A stretch of DNA of 64,000 nt. Source: Anadara kagoshimensis (taxonomy: Eukaryota; Mollusca; Bivalvia; Arcoida; Arcidae). Below the pieces are notes generated by a model that made no database searches, was not told the DNA's origin, and worked only from the letters and a program-made list of their open reading frames with translations. Positions 49,401 through 60,703 of this stretch are shown here, one piece after another. How positions within the stretch are numbered: the stretch's first letter is position 1; each line of letters starts with the position of its first letter. The stretch is from the NCBI GenBank assembly GCA_021292105.1, contig CM037875.1:59764408-59828407 (forward strand). Direction: 5' to 3'. Made by a program: the position numbers and the translations under genes.

Positions 49401-50464
49401 TTAGTTAAAGAGATTTAATCATCTCACTAAATTTATAATCAGCAGTCAATAAATAAGAATACTGTGATGAAATTCTAACAATAAGCCAGATTTCACCAAA
49501 TATTGGACCAACAATATCATCATAACATAATTATTATATATCATCCAGTAGTCTTAATAAAGCCAACAAGGACATGGAATTTTTATGGATTTGGATCAAG
49601 TTTGTGGCCTTCTTCCATTAAGCTTATATTTTGTAAATACATGTATGTTTTTGCAATACATATAACTTCATACTTGCTACCAACTTTGAAAAATTTGTCT
49701 TCTACTTGAAAATTTACTGAACAGGCTGATCATCTGTATAAAAACATTTTAAAACTACCATATGCTTTTACTTTCGTTTAACATTTTAATAAAAACATAT
49801 TTTTGATTATATTAAAGCTTCCACTATCTATTTATTCTGATAAATATGAACAATGAATTATTTGAGAAAACAAAATAAATATTTCTGTAAACAACAGAAC
49901 AATAGCATCAATGTTGAATTTATAATTAGACATCAAAAATCATAGATACAGCACATCAAATTATTAACATTTTAAAAAACCAGTATTATTTCAAATAAAT
50001 ATTTTCTTTAATTATTACAGACCTTTATCTACAGACGCATACAATTGTGGTTAATATCATGCTGACTTCAGTTTTGTAAAATTCTGTTTTTTAACAAGGT
50101 GGAATCATTGGCATTATTAGTGAGATAATTATAAACGTGTTTGTTAAGCTGTCTGCTTTCCTGACATTAACAGTTCATCATCTTGACTTAAAATCTACTT
50201 TACAGTCACGCCTCCAGTTTAATATTCTACATGATAAAAGACATTATTCTTTGATTAGAATGATTTTTGTATGAAATTTTGTAATTTTCAGAAAAAAACC
50301 TTGAAGTCTGTGATTGAGGAAATGATTAATATTTATAAATGAACTAAAACTATACTGACATTATTAACTCTTCTAGACAAACATTTCTTGCTTTAAAATT
50401 TATGTTTATTTTCCAAATTCTGAAATCACAATCAATCTGACCATGACTTAAAAATAGACAGTGA
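49401..50464. other. AT-rich DNA, nothing recognised
   Basis: I see no supported feature in this stretch. Confidence 0.4.
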
Positions 50465-50705
50465 CTGTTATTTTGCCAAGCACCCAGAATTTAGCAATGA
50501 AAGTCACAGGGTCATTTGGGAGAGACCTTTAAACAGATGCCCTGTGTCACAGCAGACATCCCAGTAAAGAACGCTTCCTGCACATTGCTCTGAATGCACT
50601 ACAAAAGATAAAAATTTCTTCCACATCACCTATAGCTGGTTAAGTCTCAAAATAAGTGAAATATTCTTGGCTGGGACAAAACCCAATCCAACAATCAATC
50701 AATAT
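50465..50705 (+). mobile_element. SINE body, 5'-truncated, plus strand
   Basis: Contains TGCCAAGCACCCAGAATTTA, AGTAAAGAACGCTTCCTGCA, ACATCACCTATAGCTGG and AGTGAAATATTCTTGGCTGG, which correspond in order to the body and 3' block of the SINE at 33655-33993. The tail is CAATCAATCAAT. Confidence 0.78.
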
Positions 50706-51394
50706 GAAATCACAATCATATGAAATAACCAAGATGGTGATATATGTCTATGATGAGGCGTGACAAAATGTTTGAGTATAAAATATAATGAATACTATGT
50801 TATTAACTGCAGATGAAAAATGATAAGAATATGTATGTTATTTAAACAGACTAGTCCATAAACTGTTACAAATCTTAATATACAATCACTTCAACAATCA
50901 AGATATCTAACCAAAAACAAGCTTGTACCAGTAGGACAATTATATCTATATCCTCGTACTAAACCAGCAATCATATCCCTCCTTCCTGCTTCCTGTACCT
51001 TTTCCTTTCTACCAGTATCAGTTCCAACCAGGAATCAAATTAATTTTCTGTGTTACCATGGAAATCTAATTGGACACATCATTAATGGTTGTTTTTTTTA
51101 TATTTGAAGACCATGACACTGATGACCAGAATTATTATTTGATTTAGATGTCAACAGTAATCATAAAGTAAAGACCATGTCTTTGTTAAAAGTCAGAGCT
51201 TTTCTTACTACTTACAATATATTTACTGCCGAAATTGGGAGGCATTTCCAATGCAAAAATGAAGCATTTTTCTCAAACAAAGAAACAAATTTCCAAACCA
51301 ATTTGATTTTTCTTCCTGTTTTGTTTTGTGTCATTTTTCTTTTCAGAAGAAGGCGTAACACACTGAAGAACCCAACCTTCATATTGCCTTGAGC
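50706..51394. other. AT-rich DNA, nothing recognised
   Basis: I see no supported feature in this stretch. Confidence 0.4.
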
Positions 51395-51515
51395 AAACCG
51401 CAATAGAGGCATTGCTTCCACTTCACCTTAAACTGGTTGGTAATGTATTGTTATAAGTGAAATGTTCTTTCATTGGACATAAAACCCAATCATTCAATCA
51501 ATCAATCAATCAATC
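51395..51515 (+). mobile_element. SINE 3'-end relic with CAAT tail
   Basis: AAGTGAAATGTTCTTTCATT and GGACATAAAACCCAATC parallel the SINE 3' block and end in (CAAT)n. Confidence 0.6.
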
Positions 51516-51539
51516 TTTAATATTTTTGATACATCATAT

Positions 51540-52085
51540 TTTCTCATACCTCGGACAGAAAAATCTCATGCGCACACCAGTGCTAGATTTTTCTGTCTTG
51601 TCCAGTTTGTCTGGTACTGCCTCACGCGACAATTGAACAATCAGAATGACGTATCAGATCATTGTGCTTGACGTCATCAAAAAAAAGCGTTTTCCTTATT
51701 AATTTTTCAAAATATGTGTTTTATTTTATTTTTTCTTCAAAATAATTTATTGTCAGCATTGGTTTTTTTTTATTTAAATACAAATCGTTGATATCTTAGA
51801 ATTTTGAAGTGTTGTCGATCGGATTGTTTTCAAAGGGCGTATTGTACAATGCATACTTAGCCCAAAGGAATCAATGTGTGGCAAGAGGCTCCATGAGGGT
51901 ACATGTTTTGTTTTTTATTTATCACAGATATAAACATTTTAATGGTACGAGAAATAGAATCTGTCACTTGTTTGTGACTGATACCAGTTGATCTCAGTCT
52001 CGGGTGATGTGATGTAACAAATCCCAACCTCGGCAAAGCCTCGATTGGGATATATGTTACACCACATCACCCTCGACAGATTGTA
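51540..52085. repeat. Region with two strong hairpins
   Basis: Hairpin one spans 51553-51602 (GGACAGAAAAATCT against AGATTTTTCTGTC). Hairpin two spans about 51998-52077 (CGGGTGATGTGATGTAACAA and AATCCCAACCTCGG against CCTCGATTGGGAT and TGTTACACCACATCACCC). The DNA between and around them has CpGs and is less AT-rich than its flanks (CATGCGCACACC, CCTCACGCGACAATTG), suggesting one inserted element, but I could not define its ends. Confidence 0.6.
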
Positions 52086-52631
52086 TTAGTATGGCATGTG
52101 ATTCTACCCTTTTCTAATTGACTGAGATCATATTTAACAACTCATTTGGTTTGTTCACTACACAAAATTAAAAAGACTTTCATATAAAAAATTTCAGCTC
52201 AAGGGTGTTCTAAAAATCATTAAAAATGATTTACCAACTTCTTACATTATTTTTTTTTGAAAACAATATCAAGATGCAACAGTGATATAATTTTGTTATT
52301 TTTCATCTAATTGTCTAATGATGCCAGATTTCAATATTACCTTCACTAATTGAATTGCCAATATCTATGTGGTATATCCATTAAAAGGCCGGCCATAATT
52401 AGGAAAGTCAGTACCTATGTGGTTTATCCATTACAACGTTGACCATCTATAGGGAGATTGGGTTAAAACATTGGCCATCATTAGAAAGATAGGCTGTACT
52501 AATGTGCATCAGACATTAATAAACACTAACAAGTAAAAACTTTATTATCTCTACCAATACAACATCTAAAAACACACCTAATCTAGTTATGTTACCGGTA
52601 CTATATAACGCTACCAAGTTAACTATGTTAC
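52086..52631. other. AT-rich DNA, nothing recognised
   Basis: A short phrase (TATGTGGTATATCCATTA) is repeated at about 52365 and 52415. No gene is supported. Confidence 0.4.
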
Positions 52632-52812
52632 TACAGTCTAACCTGTCTTAAAGACCATCTCTATATAAGGGCCACCTGCTTATAAAGGTCAATAGAATTG
52701 TATCCCAATTGTTCTCTATTTATATTATTTGAACCTGTATATAAAGGAAATCTGCCAACAAAGGTCACTTTTACTGGTTCCCTTGGGTGTCCTTAATAGA
52801 CAGGTTTGACTA
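52632..52812 (-). mobile_element. TACAGTC-type MITE, copy 4 (inverted)
   Basis: Starts TACAGTCTAACCTGTCTTAA and ends GACAGGTTTGACTA. The interior reads, on the minus strand, like the copies at 7169 and 8084 (CCAGTAAAAGTGACC, AATTGGGATACAATTC). Length 181 bp. Confidence 0.8.
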
Positions 52813-53278
52813 TATCATACTGATTTAGTAAGTCACTATATAACAGGACTGATTTACTATAAAACTGACAATAGGTTTATCATTATTTACTTTAAGATCT
52901 AGCATGTCTTGGTGAAGGACAGACCTAATGAACATAGTGTATCAGAAGAAACATTAGCGGTAGGAAACTTTCACAGTTTTGATCTTCTAAACTATTTTGC
53001 TGTAAGAAATTTTCACAGTTCCAACTGCAGAGAAAGGATACCAAGATCAATACAAAGTTTTCGTTGAGAAGATATATTTTAGGTTCAAGACACCGTGAAA
53101 ATCACCAATATTTTGACCTTGCTATTGTTTCCTCTTATACAGTAATAAAACAATTTAATTTTTTCTTTTTATTTTTTCTTACACTAATTGCAGGTTGCTT
53201 GTAGTTTCCATAATTACATTTCATACTAGTGTACAAAGCAATATAGGCAATATGTTTGAATTCCCGAAAACTCTGTAA
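52813..53278. other. AT-rich DNA, nothing recognised
   Basis: I see no supported feature in this stretch. Confidence 0.4.
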
Positions 53279-53683
53279 TGCCTAGCGCACACGAGCGACA
53301 AAAATCGCTCGTCGCCGTCACCGGGAAAATCGCCACAAAATCGCCCAGTGTGCGGTGGCTGGCGACACGATTTTACATCGCTGGCAACTCGTCGCCCAAT
53401 ATCAAGCAGGTTTGATATTGAGCGATGAAAATCGCAGAGTTGCAGGAAAATCGGCATGTGTGCTGTGCACTGCAATCGGCGACAAAACACACTTAAATGT
53501 TCAGCCAATCAGATGACAGCTTTTTGTCACATTTTTTTTATCATGTGATCATCATTATCCAAGATGTCGGCCTCCATGGACCCACATCGCCGAGAAATCG
53601 TCACTTGTTCCGCACACGACGACCAGATTTCTGTCGCTCGCAACAACGACGAGCGATTTTTCATTGTTCCTGTGCTGCGGGCT
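53279..53683. mobile_element. CpG-rich TIR element, PIF/Harbinger-like MITE
   Basis: A 405 bp island, far richer in CpG than its surroundings, bounded by imperfect inverted repeats: left TGCCTAGCGCACACGAGCGA then CAAAAATCGCTCGTCG; right, inverted, AGCCCGCAGCACAGGAAC then ATGAAAAATCGCTCGTCG. TAA lies immediately outside both ends (53276-53278 and 53684-53686), consistent with the 3 bp target duplications of PIF/Harbinger elements. The overlapping frames at 53221-53508 and 53497-53775 follow the element's composition and are not called genes. Confidence 0.6.
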
Positions 53684-54904
53684 TAACATCATTAAAGTCA
53701 ACACACTTGATTGATCAAACATTCAAACACAGTCCTATTTCAAATTACATGCCAATGAGAGTAAGGTCAAGATAAAAAAGCGTTTCTGCTTTCCTATCAG
53801 AATTTTAAGGCATACCCAAAAAATGTATTGCCATTTTTGGACATGCAATTAACTGGGATGCCAGTCATTAATTGTTAATACACTTAATTTTATTTCTGAT
53901 TAAAATGTCTCCTGGCTTTGGTAAAAATGTTCCAGATTTTCACATAAAATACCAGATTATTTTGTCAATTTTCCAGGATTTCATTTTGGAGTGTATTGGC
54001 CATTTTCTTGCCTTCAGTTGTTTTAACAGAAATGCTCCTGATTTGTCTGTATTTTTTTAATGTCCGTTAGTCGTAATGAGTTTGTCTGTATTTTTTTAAT
54101 GTCCGTTAGTTGTAATGAGTATCAATCATCATAAGCTATATAATCCATTTCAACAAAACATTAATAAAACACAAAGTGGTCACTGACTGCAATTGGTATG
54201 TTATGTTCACTTTGAATGTTAGGAAATAACACTACCGCATTGATTGTTTGAAGTTTTTCTGATTTTTCAGTTTTACAACATGCTGAAACCGGTGTTTTAA
54301 CTTTCATGAAGTTTTGCCTTTTCTAGACATCAAATATAGGACACAATCATCCTAGCCACCATGTTCATCTGAAAAGTCTATGCACAGTATTCCTGTTATT
54401 TCCAGTTTTATTATGTTAACCATGTAAGAAACATAATTATACTCTTGATAATATTCTTTTTTACTTTTGTGATGTTTCTTTCTTTTCACTGGGGGTAGCC
54501 ATTTTGTTTTATGGAAATGCAATTGGTATTGGTCAAAATGCTATACATAATAATCAAGTGCAATGTATGATAGAATGATAAAATTTGAGACAGAATGTAT
54601 GTGTAATTGCTTAGTAACAAGGCAAACCTAATAACCTGATTGGAAAATGGTTCAAAGCTTAAAATGGCAGAGTTTCCAAAAAAATTTTCAAACTACCATA
54701 ATATCATGCTTTAGGAATTATTTCCATGGAAACTATGGTCATTCTGTAGTGGTTGGCACCACTGAATTAATTAACTAAGTCAACTATTCTACTACACGGA
54801 GCTAATGTAAAAAATAAAAACTAATCCATATCTAACTATATATTGTGTTTTAGTGGTGAAAGTATAAAAAGAAAAGGGCCCCACAAAAATGTCAACAATG
54901 TCAT
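53684..54904. other. AT-rich DNA with one 39 bp duplication
   Basis: GTTTGTCTGTATTTTTTTAA followed by TGTCCGTTAGT occurs twice at about 54041-54119. No gene is supported. Confidence 0.45.
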
Positions 54905-55055
54905 CCGGCATTGGAAATTGCCACCCAAGAACCGTGGTCACGGTACAGCAAGTGATTAAGAGAAATTGCCACCCCACAACTGTGGTCACCCTACAGTAAG
55001 TCATTAGGAGAAATTGCCACCCCACAACTGTCACCCTAAAGTAAGTCATTAGGAA
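54905..55055 (+). repeat. ~56 bp tandem repeat, three copies
   Basis: The unit GAAATTGCCACCCCACAACT followed by GTGGTCACCCTACAGTAAGT occurs three times, the last copy shortened. The minus frame at 54792-55049 is its translation. Confidence 0.85.
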
Positions 55056-55589
55056 GATTAAGTCTAGTGTATTAGACAGAAAATGATACTGTATAGTTGC
55101 TTTTATTCACTGGGGATTTAATTTTGCTATATTTGCGGTTTGACTTAATAACACGAAATTAAATACCAAGTGAATATTTATATGTAGCATTCTTACCATA
55201 TTTCTCCGTATATTTGAATTCATTACTGTTTTTTTTTTTTTTTTTTAGATTTTTTATCATTTTTACAAAAATATGAGATAGACAAAGACAACATTCATGC
55301 ACACTTACATTCACCTTTCATACATGAAAACTTTGTACAAATGTCTGCAAATTAAGTACAGAAACATAAATAGAATGGCATCAATGAAGCATAAAGTTTC
55401 ATGTAAATAAACAGTCAAGTTACAGTAACGTAGTAAATAACAAGTATTCTGGTGATCCTTGAAGATTTCAATCTATTTAGTATTCAAAAAGTGTTGCATA
55501 GTTTTTCCATTTTAGAATAAAAACATCCGATTTCCCAGATAGTTCGTATTGGGTTTTTTCAATTCTATAATGTTGAAAAATGTGTTTCT

Positions 55590-55909
55590 CTAATTCAGAA
55601 AATGTAAGTGGTTTTTTTTATAAAAGCGTCTTAAACTGATAAACTGTTTACTCAATGTAATTATATGATTAAAAATATATTGGTTTTGTCCAGAAATTCC
55701 AAAAATCACATCTTTAAGAGTTATCGAATGAGTAATTGTTGTTTTTTCAGTTAGCCAATTTTCAAGATTTTCCCAAAGTTCTCGCACTTGTTGACAGTCG
55801 TAAAAGAGATGACATATATCTTCTTCAATGTTTTTGCAGAAGAAGCAGTATGGAGTTTGACTTATATTTATTTTCTTGAGAAATTTATTTGTGCCGAAAA
55901 TGCGGTGTA
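55590..55909 (-). pseudogene. LINE ORF2 C-terminus with zinc knuckle
   Basis: The remainder of the LINE protein beyond the insertion: HRIFGTNKFLKKINISQTP, then CFFC...HLFYDC, the Cys-Cys-His-Cys knuckle (zf-RVT type) at the end of L1/Tx1 ORF2 proteins, then a ~70-residue tail and a stop. The open frame extends to 55958 only because it reads 17 codons of the inserted element's terminal repeat in phase, creating a chimeric frame. Confidence 0.88.
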
Positions 55910-58502
55910 CCGTAATCCTTCTATGTATTCGGACGAATTTTAATAATTTCATTTTCAAGTGTCCGGGAATTTAGAGGAAATATGAAAATTATACACTTGG
56001 AAAAACGGGGGTGTCCGAATATTAAGAGTTGTCCGATATTTAGGAGCCGATATGTCTTGCTGCCCTCCAGGTGATGCAAGACACTATCAACGACGATACG
56101 CACATGAATATCATATATAATATCAATTTTCAAATAAAGTTTATGTTGAAATTACCTTTTGTGTTGTTTATTTCACAAAAAAATCGTTTTTTGAAGTGTT
56201 TGTTGACCAATAATCATGATCAAATGTGTAATATACATCGAAGGACGCCATTTTTTTGTAAGCAAATCGCGTGATTTTTGTCAGTAGTTCCCACCATTTG
56301 AGGTTCACCGTTACCCGACTTCGTCTTCTGTCACTGTCTACAGTCAAAATTTTTATAATTAATAATAGTCAAGAATATTTTTCAGTCAAGAAATTCCACA
56401 TTTTGTACTATTAAGAACCAGGACATGTATGAATGGGGTTCGCCGTGATCAATAAAGCTTTTCTTTAAAAATCGATGTTACCACTCACAGAACAAAATAG
56501 TTTACAAATACATTGTTTTAACTCACATTTCAAACAATTTTAATATTAGGAAACACAATAAATACATCGTAATGTCCATCTTTCCGTTTTTAGACAAATG
56601 AAAGTATCAGAGGATCGGGAATTCCCATAGTTGATATGCATTGAATCAGAAGGGATTCCACAAGTTTCTCATCCGGTGGTCACGAATTTGTGTACCATTT
56701 TGGTAGCATTTGTGTACCATTTTTAAACATCGATTTCACCTAAAGTAATGCATATTTTTACTTTATATTTATATAAACGTGCTTATATATCTATATTTTT
56801 CATATATTATAAGAATTTTTATTAACACGATACTTTTAATAAAGAAATTGAACGAAATCGATGGGGTGTCTACTGACCTCAGTTGAGGAAATATATCGTA
56901 GTCCGGCCATTTTGGTAGCATTTTCAAAGACCATTTCTCTATAAATACAAAATGTCATGCCTTTATATTTTATACAAATGTGTAATTATATGTCAATTTT
57001 ACACAGATTATAAGAATTTTCATTTATATGACGGTTTTAATAACGGAATTGGACAAAATCGCAGTGGTGTCTACCGACTTCAATGGAGGAAATATATCGA
57101 AGTCCGGCCATTTTTGTAGCATTTTTTAGTATTTTCAAATGTCCATTTCTCTAAAAATACAAAATGTCATGCCTTCATATTTTATATAAAAATGTGTAAT
57201 TATATGTCCATTTTACACAGATTATAAGAGTTTTCATTTATATGGCGGTTTTAATTACGAAATTGAACAAAATCGTAGGGGTGTTTACCGACATCGATGG
57301 AGAAAATAAATCGAAATCCGGCCATTTTATCATTTTCCAAAATGGCCGGACCACAATATATTTCCTTAACTGAAATCAGTAAACACCCCTACGATTTTGT
57401 TAAATTTCTTTATTAAAATCCTCATATAAATGAAAACTTTAAAAATATATGTGAAATAGACATATGATAACACGTTTATATAAAATATAAAGGTATGAAA
57501 TTTGGTATTTTAAGAGAAATGTGCATTTGAAAATGCTTAAAAATGCTACCAAAATGGCCGGACTACGATATATTTTCTCAATCGAAGTCAGTAAACACCC
57601 CTACGATTTCGTTCAATTTCTTTATTTAAAGTATCGTCTTAATGGAAATTCGTATAATATATGTAAAATATACATATAATAACACATTTATAGAAAATAT
57701 AGAAATATGACATTTTGTATTTTTTGAGAAATGACCATTAGAAAATGTTAAAAAATGCTACCAAAATGGCCGGACTATGATATATAGTCAGTAAACACCC
57801 CTATGATTTCGTTCGATTTCTTTATTAAAACCGCCATAATAACAAATATTCTTATGATATATGTAAAATAAGCATAAAATAAAATGTTTATAGAAATATA
57901 AGATCACAGTATTCGTTACTTCAGGTGAAATTGATGTTTAAAAATGGTACACAAATGCTACCAAAATGCTACACAAATTCGTGACTACCTTCTCATCCAA
58001 TGAAATTCATTGATAACGTCACTTCCTGAAAAAATGTCTTCGATGTTGGATTTGTGTGCCGACAGAACTTCTGGTCTCATACGATGTTTCTTAGCCACGA
58101 TTTTTAATTTCAATCAACTTTCACTTTCAAAGAATATTAAAACACTTAATACAGGTATGGCTATATTTAGCTTACATTAAAAACGTAAATACATCGTAAA
58201 ATACTTGTCCTCAAAGTTAAAAACATGACTCCATCACGCAAATACACAATGCAACAAACACATAAAAATAACAAATTCTAATGTAAATTAACAACAAAAC
58301 AACAATATTTCTTCTTGTTTTTATTCAATATTAATTATAAGCAATATTTATTGCTTGTTCCAGGTGAATTCCAGCAAAATCATGTCCGGATTTAGAGGCA
58401 AAAAAATGCCGTCCGAAATTAGAGGAAATTTGAAAATTATTGAAATTTCAAAATTAGGGTGTCCGAAAACATAGAGGGTCCGAATACATAGAAGGATTAT
58501 GG
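55910..58502. mobile_element. TIR element inserted at TA inside the LINE (Tc1/mariner-type target)
   Basis: The ends are inverted copies: left CCGTAATCCTTCTATGTATT then CGGAC; right, inverted, CCATAATCCTTCTATGTATT then CGGAC (one mismatch in 25). TA flanks both sides (55908-55909, 58503-58504). Removing the element and one TA joins the LINE frame without a break, which fixes the boundaries independently. Near both ends the motif GTCCGAAnnnTAGAGG-like (GTCCGGGAATTTAGAGG, GTCCGAATATTAAGAG, GTCCGAAATTAGAGG, GTCCGAAAACATAGAGG) recurs and could be transposase-binding subterminal repeats. No transposase frame is visible, so it is non-autonomous. A second element (56675-57989) is nested inside. Confidence 0.9.
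56675..57989. mobile_element. Foldback element, 9 bp target duplications, Mutator-like
   Basis: A 1315 bp element inside the TIR element. TTCTCATCC lies immediately outside both ends (56666-56674, 57990-57998). The terminal inverted repeats are at least ~75 bp, starting GGTGGTCACGAATTTGTGTA on the left and GGTAGTCACGAATTTGTGTA on the right, with four or five mismatches. Interior to these are units of about 200-215 bp containing TCCGGCCATTTT, a TGTCATGCCTTTATATTTTA stretch and TCGNAGGGGTGTNTACTGAC: three in one orientation (CCGGCC at 56903, 57104, 57318), three inverted (GGCCGG at 57344, 57556, 57768). The centre is near 57331. No protein is encoded. A 9 bp duplication with long TIRs suggests the Mutator/MULE or foldback class. 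Confidence 0.88.
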
Positions 58503-58504
58503 TA

Positions 58505-60689
58505 ATATTCTAAAATTTAACCACTTTAGTTTTGTATCTTTAATATTTTGGAGCATGTTGAGATAAACTTTATCCCAGTGGAAATCATGGGGCATATTAA
58601 GTTCTTGTTCTCATTTCAATTCAGCTTTTGGTTTTATATATAAAGATTTTACAAAAATATTATATATGTGTCTAGAACCTTTTGAATGTTTGCAAATATA
58701 CTCTATATCTGAATTTAAACTGTTATTACTATTACTTACTTCGGCAAGTTTATGGTTATGTAGAATAGCTCGCTTTAATCCTTCAAATATAGTGAACGGT
58801 ATTGTTTTATTCAATTTTAATTGCAATTCTTGGGCTGTTATGAACTCGTTTTTTTCATTAATTAAATCTCTTATTTTTGTAATCCCCTTATCAAAAAACG
58901 TTTTGTAAAAAATAGTTTTTCCGTCAATTTTTATTTTGGAGTTGTGCCATAAACAAGAATTTAAAACAGAATGATCTTCAGAGAGTATCGGAAGATTTAA
59001 TTTAAATTCTGCTAGGTTTTTTAAAACATCTTTCCAGAAGTGATTTTTTAGGGCCTTTGATTTTTCCCGGCAATATTCATCTCCTAAAAGTATAAAATTT
59101 GTAAGATCACTTTTCGTATTTTCCCTGAATATATTATTTAAATATAGATTGTTTTTTTCATTAATCGCCTTAACCATGTTAATTTTATTGACTTTATAAA
59201 ACTGTCTATATGTATCATCCTACATCCTCCTAATTTGTAATCTTGAATCATGTTTTTTCTATTGACTCTTTCACATTTACCGTTCCATATATATGATAAA
59301 ATTGTGTCTCCAGATCTTTCAATATTTTATCGTCTGGTTTTGGAAGGACTGACAGAATGTGTATTAATTTAGGTAATAGTAAAGTTTTAATAACTGTTAT
59401 TTTTCCAAATGGTGTGAGTAATCTTTTTGACCAAGCATTAATATCGCGTTCGATTTCATTTAATTTACTTTTATAGTTAATCTCTCCGATTATTTCTAGA
59501 TTTGTTGAGAAGTTGATACCTAGCACTGTGAAATTTTCTTTAGTCCATTCTAATTTTATATCTGGGCACAGGGCATCCTCTCTATTTATATTTGATCCTA
59601 TCCATAATGCTTTAGTTTTTTCAATATTAGGTTTAAGACCTGAATATTTTGAAAATTGAAAAGAAGGTCCATCGAACTTTTTAAACTTATTTCTGAGCCA
59701 TCTAAGAATATACATGTGTTGTCGGCGTATTGTAAAAGACAAATTTGAACTTTCCCTATTTTAATTCCTTTTATATTACTATTATGACGAAACATATTTG
59801 CCAATATTTTGGCACAGAGTATAAACAAATATGGTGAGATTGGGTCCCCTTGTCTACAGCCTCTAGATATTTTGAAAAATTGAGAAAAAATTCCATTTTG
59901 GATCACGCATAATTGAGCATTTTTATATAAATCTCTGTCCATTTTACAATATTTTGTCCAAAATTGAAAAAATGCATGGTTTTATTATAAATCTCCACGA
60001 TACAGAATCAAAAGCCTTTTCGAAATCAACTAATAGCAGGGTTCCAGGAATATTATTTTCCTTAGTTAACTGAAGAACATCATATATAATTCTTGTATTT
60101 TCCCCAATAAATCTGCCAGATATAAAACCTCTTTGATTTTCGTGGATCAGAAAGTCTAAGACTGATTTAATTCTATTAGCTATACAACTCGAGAGTAATT
60201 TATATGTCACATTTAACAATGAAATTGGTCTCCAGTTTTTCAAATAATTTCTACACTTATCTCCTTTAGGTAATATTGAAATTATCCCCTGTTTTGAGCT
60301 AAAGATAATTCTCCTTGTTCAAAACTATAGTTAAAAGATCTGATCAAAAAGGGAGATATATTGTTCCAAAAAAATTTGAAAAATTCAGCTGTGAATCCGT
60401 CTGGTCCCGGGGACTTTTCATTTTTCATGTTTTTTAGAGCCTTCAAAAGTTCTTTATATGTAATTTTATCTTCAATAGCACTTCGTTGTATATCGTTTAA
60501 TTTTGGAATATCTTCAAAATCAAGAATTTGGTTTAAGTCAACACCTTCAAGGGATTCATCTTTATTTGTGTATAATTTTTTATAAAACATTTCGATTTCC
60601 GACAAAATTTCTTTTTGGTTCGTTATAAGGTCACCTTTATCGTTTATTAATGCAGTTACGGTTTTATTAATATAATTTCTTTTTTTTTC
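58505..60689 (-). pseudogene. LINE ORF2 reverse transcriptase, frameshifted
   Basis: From 60689 downwards: the linker, then SPGPDGFTAEFFKFFW (about 60375-60425), a frame change near 60290, NWRPISLLNVTYKLLSS and RGFISGRF, DFEKAFDSVSW (about 59990-60040), further frame changes near 59985 and 59950, SRGCRQGDPISPYLFILCA (about 59790-59850), and YADN at 59718-59729 where active enzymes have YADD. Another frame change near 59700 precedes GLKPNIEKTKALWIGS and the downstream block to about 59250, then the frame at 58611-59177 (LWHNSKIKIDGK...FFDKGI) ending at a TGA, after which homologous residues continue to the insertion point (KLKWLNFRIL). Loss of the second catalytic Asp and the frameshifts make it a pseudogene. 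Confidence 0.9.
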
Positions 60690-60703
60690 TGAATTCATTA
60701 TTG

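Larger units (their letters stand above)
55229..60689 (-). mobile_element. 5'-truncated L1/Tx1-type LINE, carrying a nested insertion
   Basis: A non-LTR retrotransposon copy read on the minus strand. It ends in an 18-base poly(A) (plus-strand T run 55229-55246) and is flanked by a target duplication of 14 bp, TGAATTCATTACTG at 55215-55228 and TGAATTCATTATTG at 60690-60703 (one mismatch). The 5' end is cut off just before the RT domain, in the linker that reads SEKKRNYINKTV. Without the 2.6 kb insertion at 55910-58502 the copy is about 2.87 kb. It contains the RT core, the downstream region and a C-terminal zinc knuckle, but no endonuclease or ORF1. It is inactive: at least four frameshifts, a stop and a mutated active site. 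Confidence 0.92.

Noticed and set aside
53221..53775. Two Arg/Cys/His-rich frames as genes
   Set aside because: They follow the CpG-rich TIR element and run off its ends.
54792..55049. 85-residue minus frame with VVGWQFLL repeats
   Set aside because: It is the translation of a three-copy 56 bp tandem repeat.
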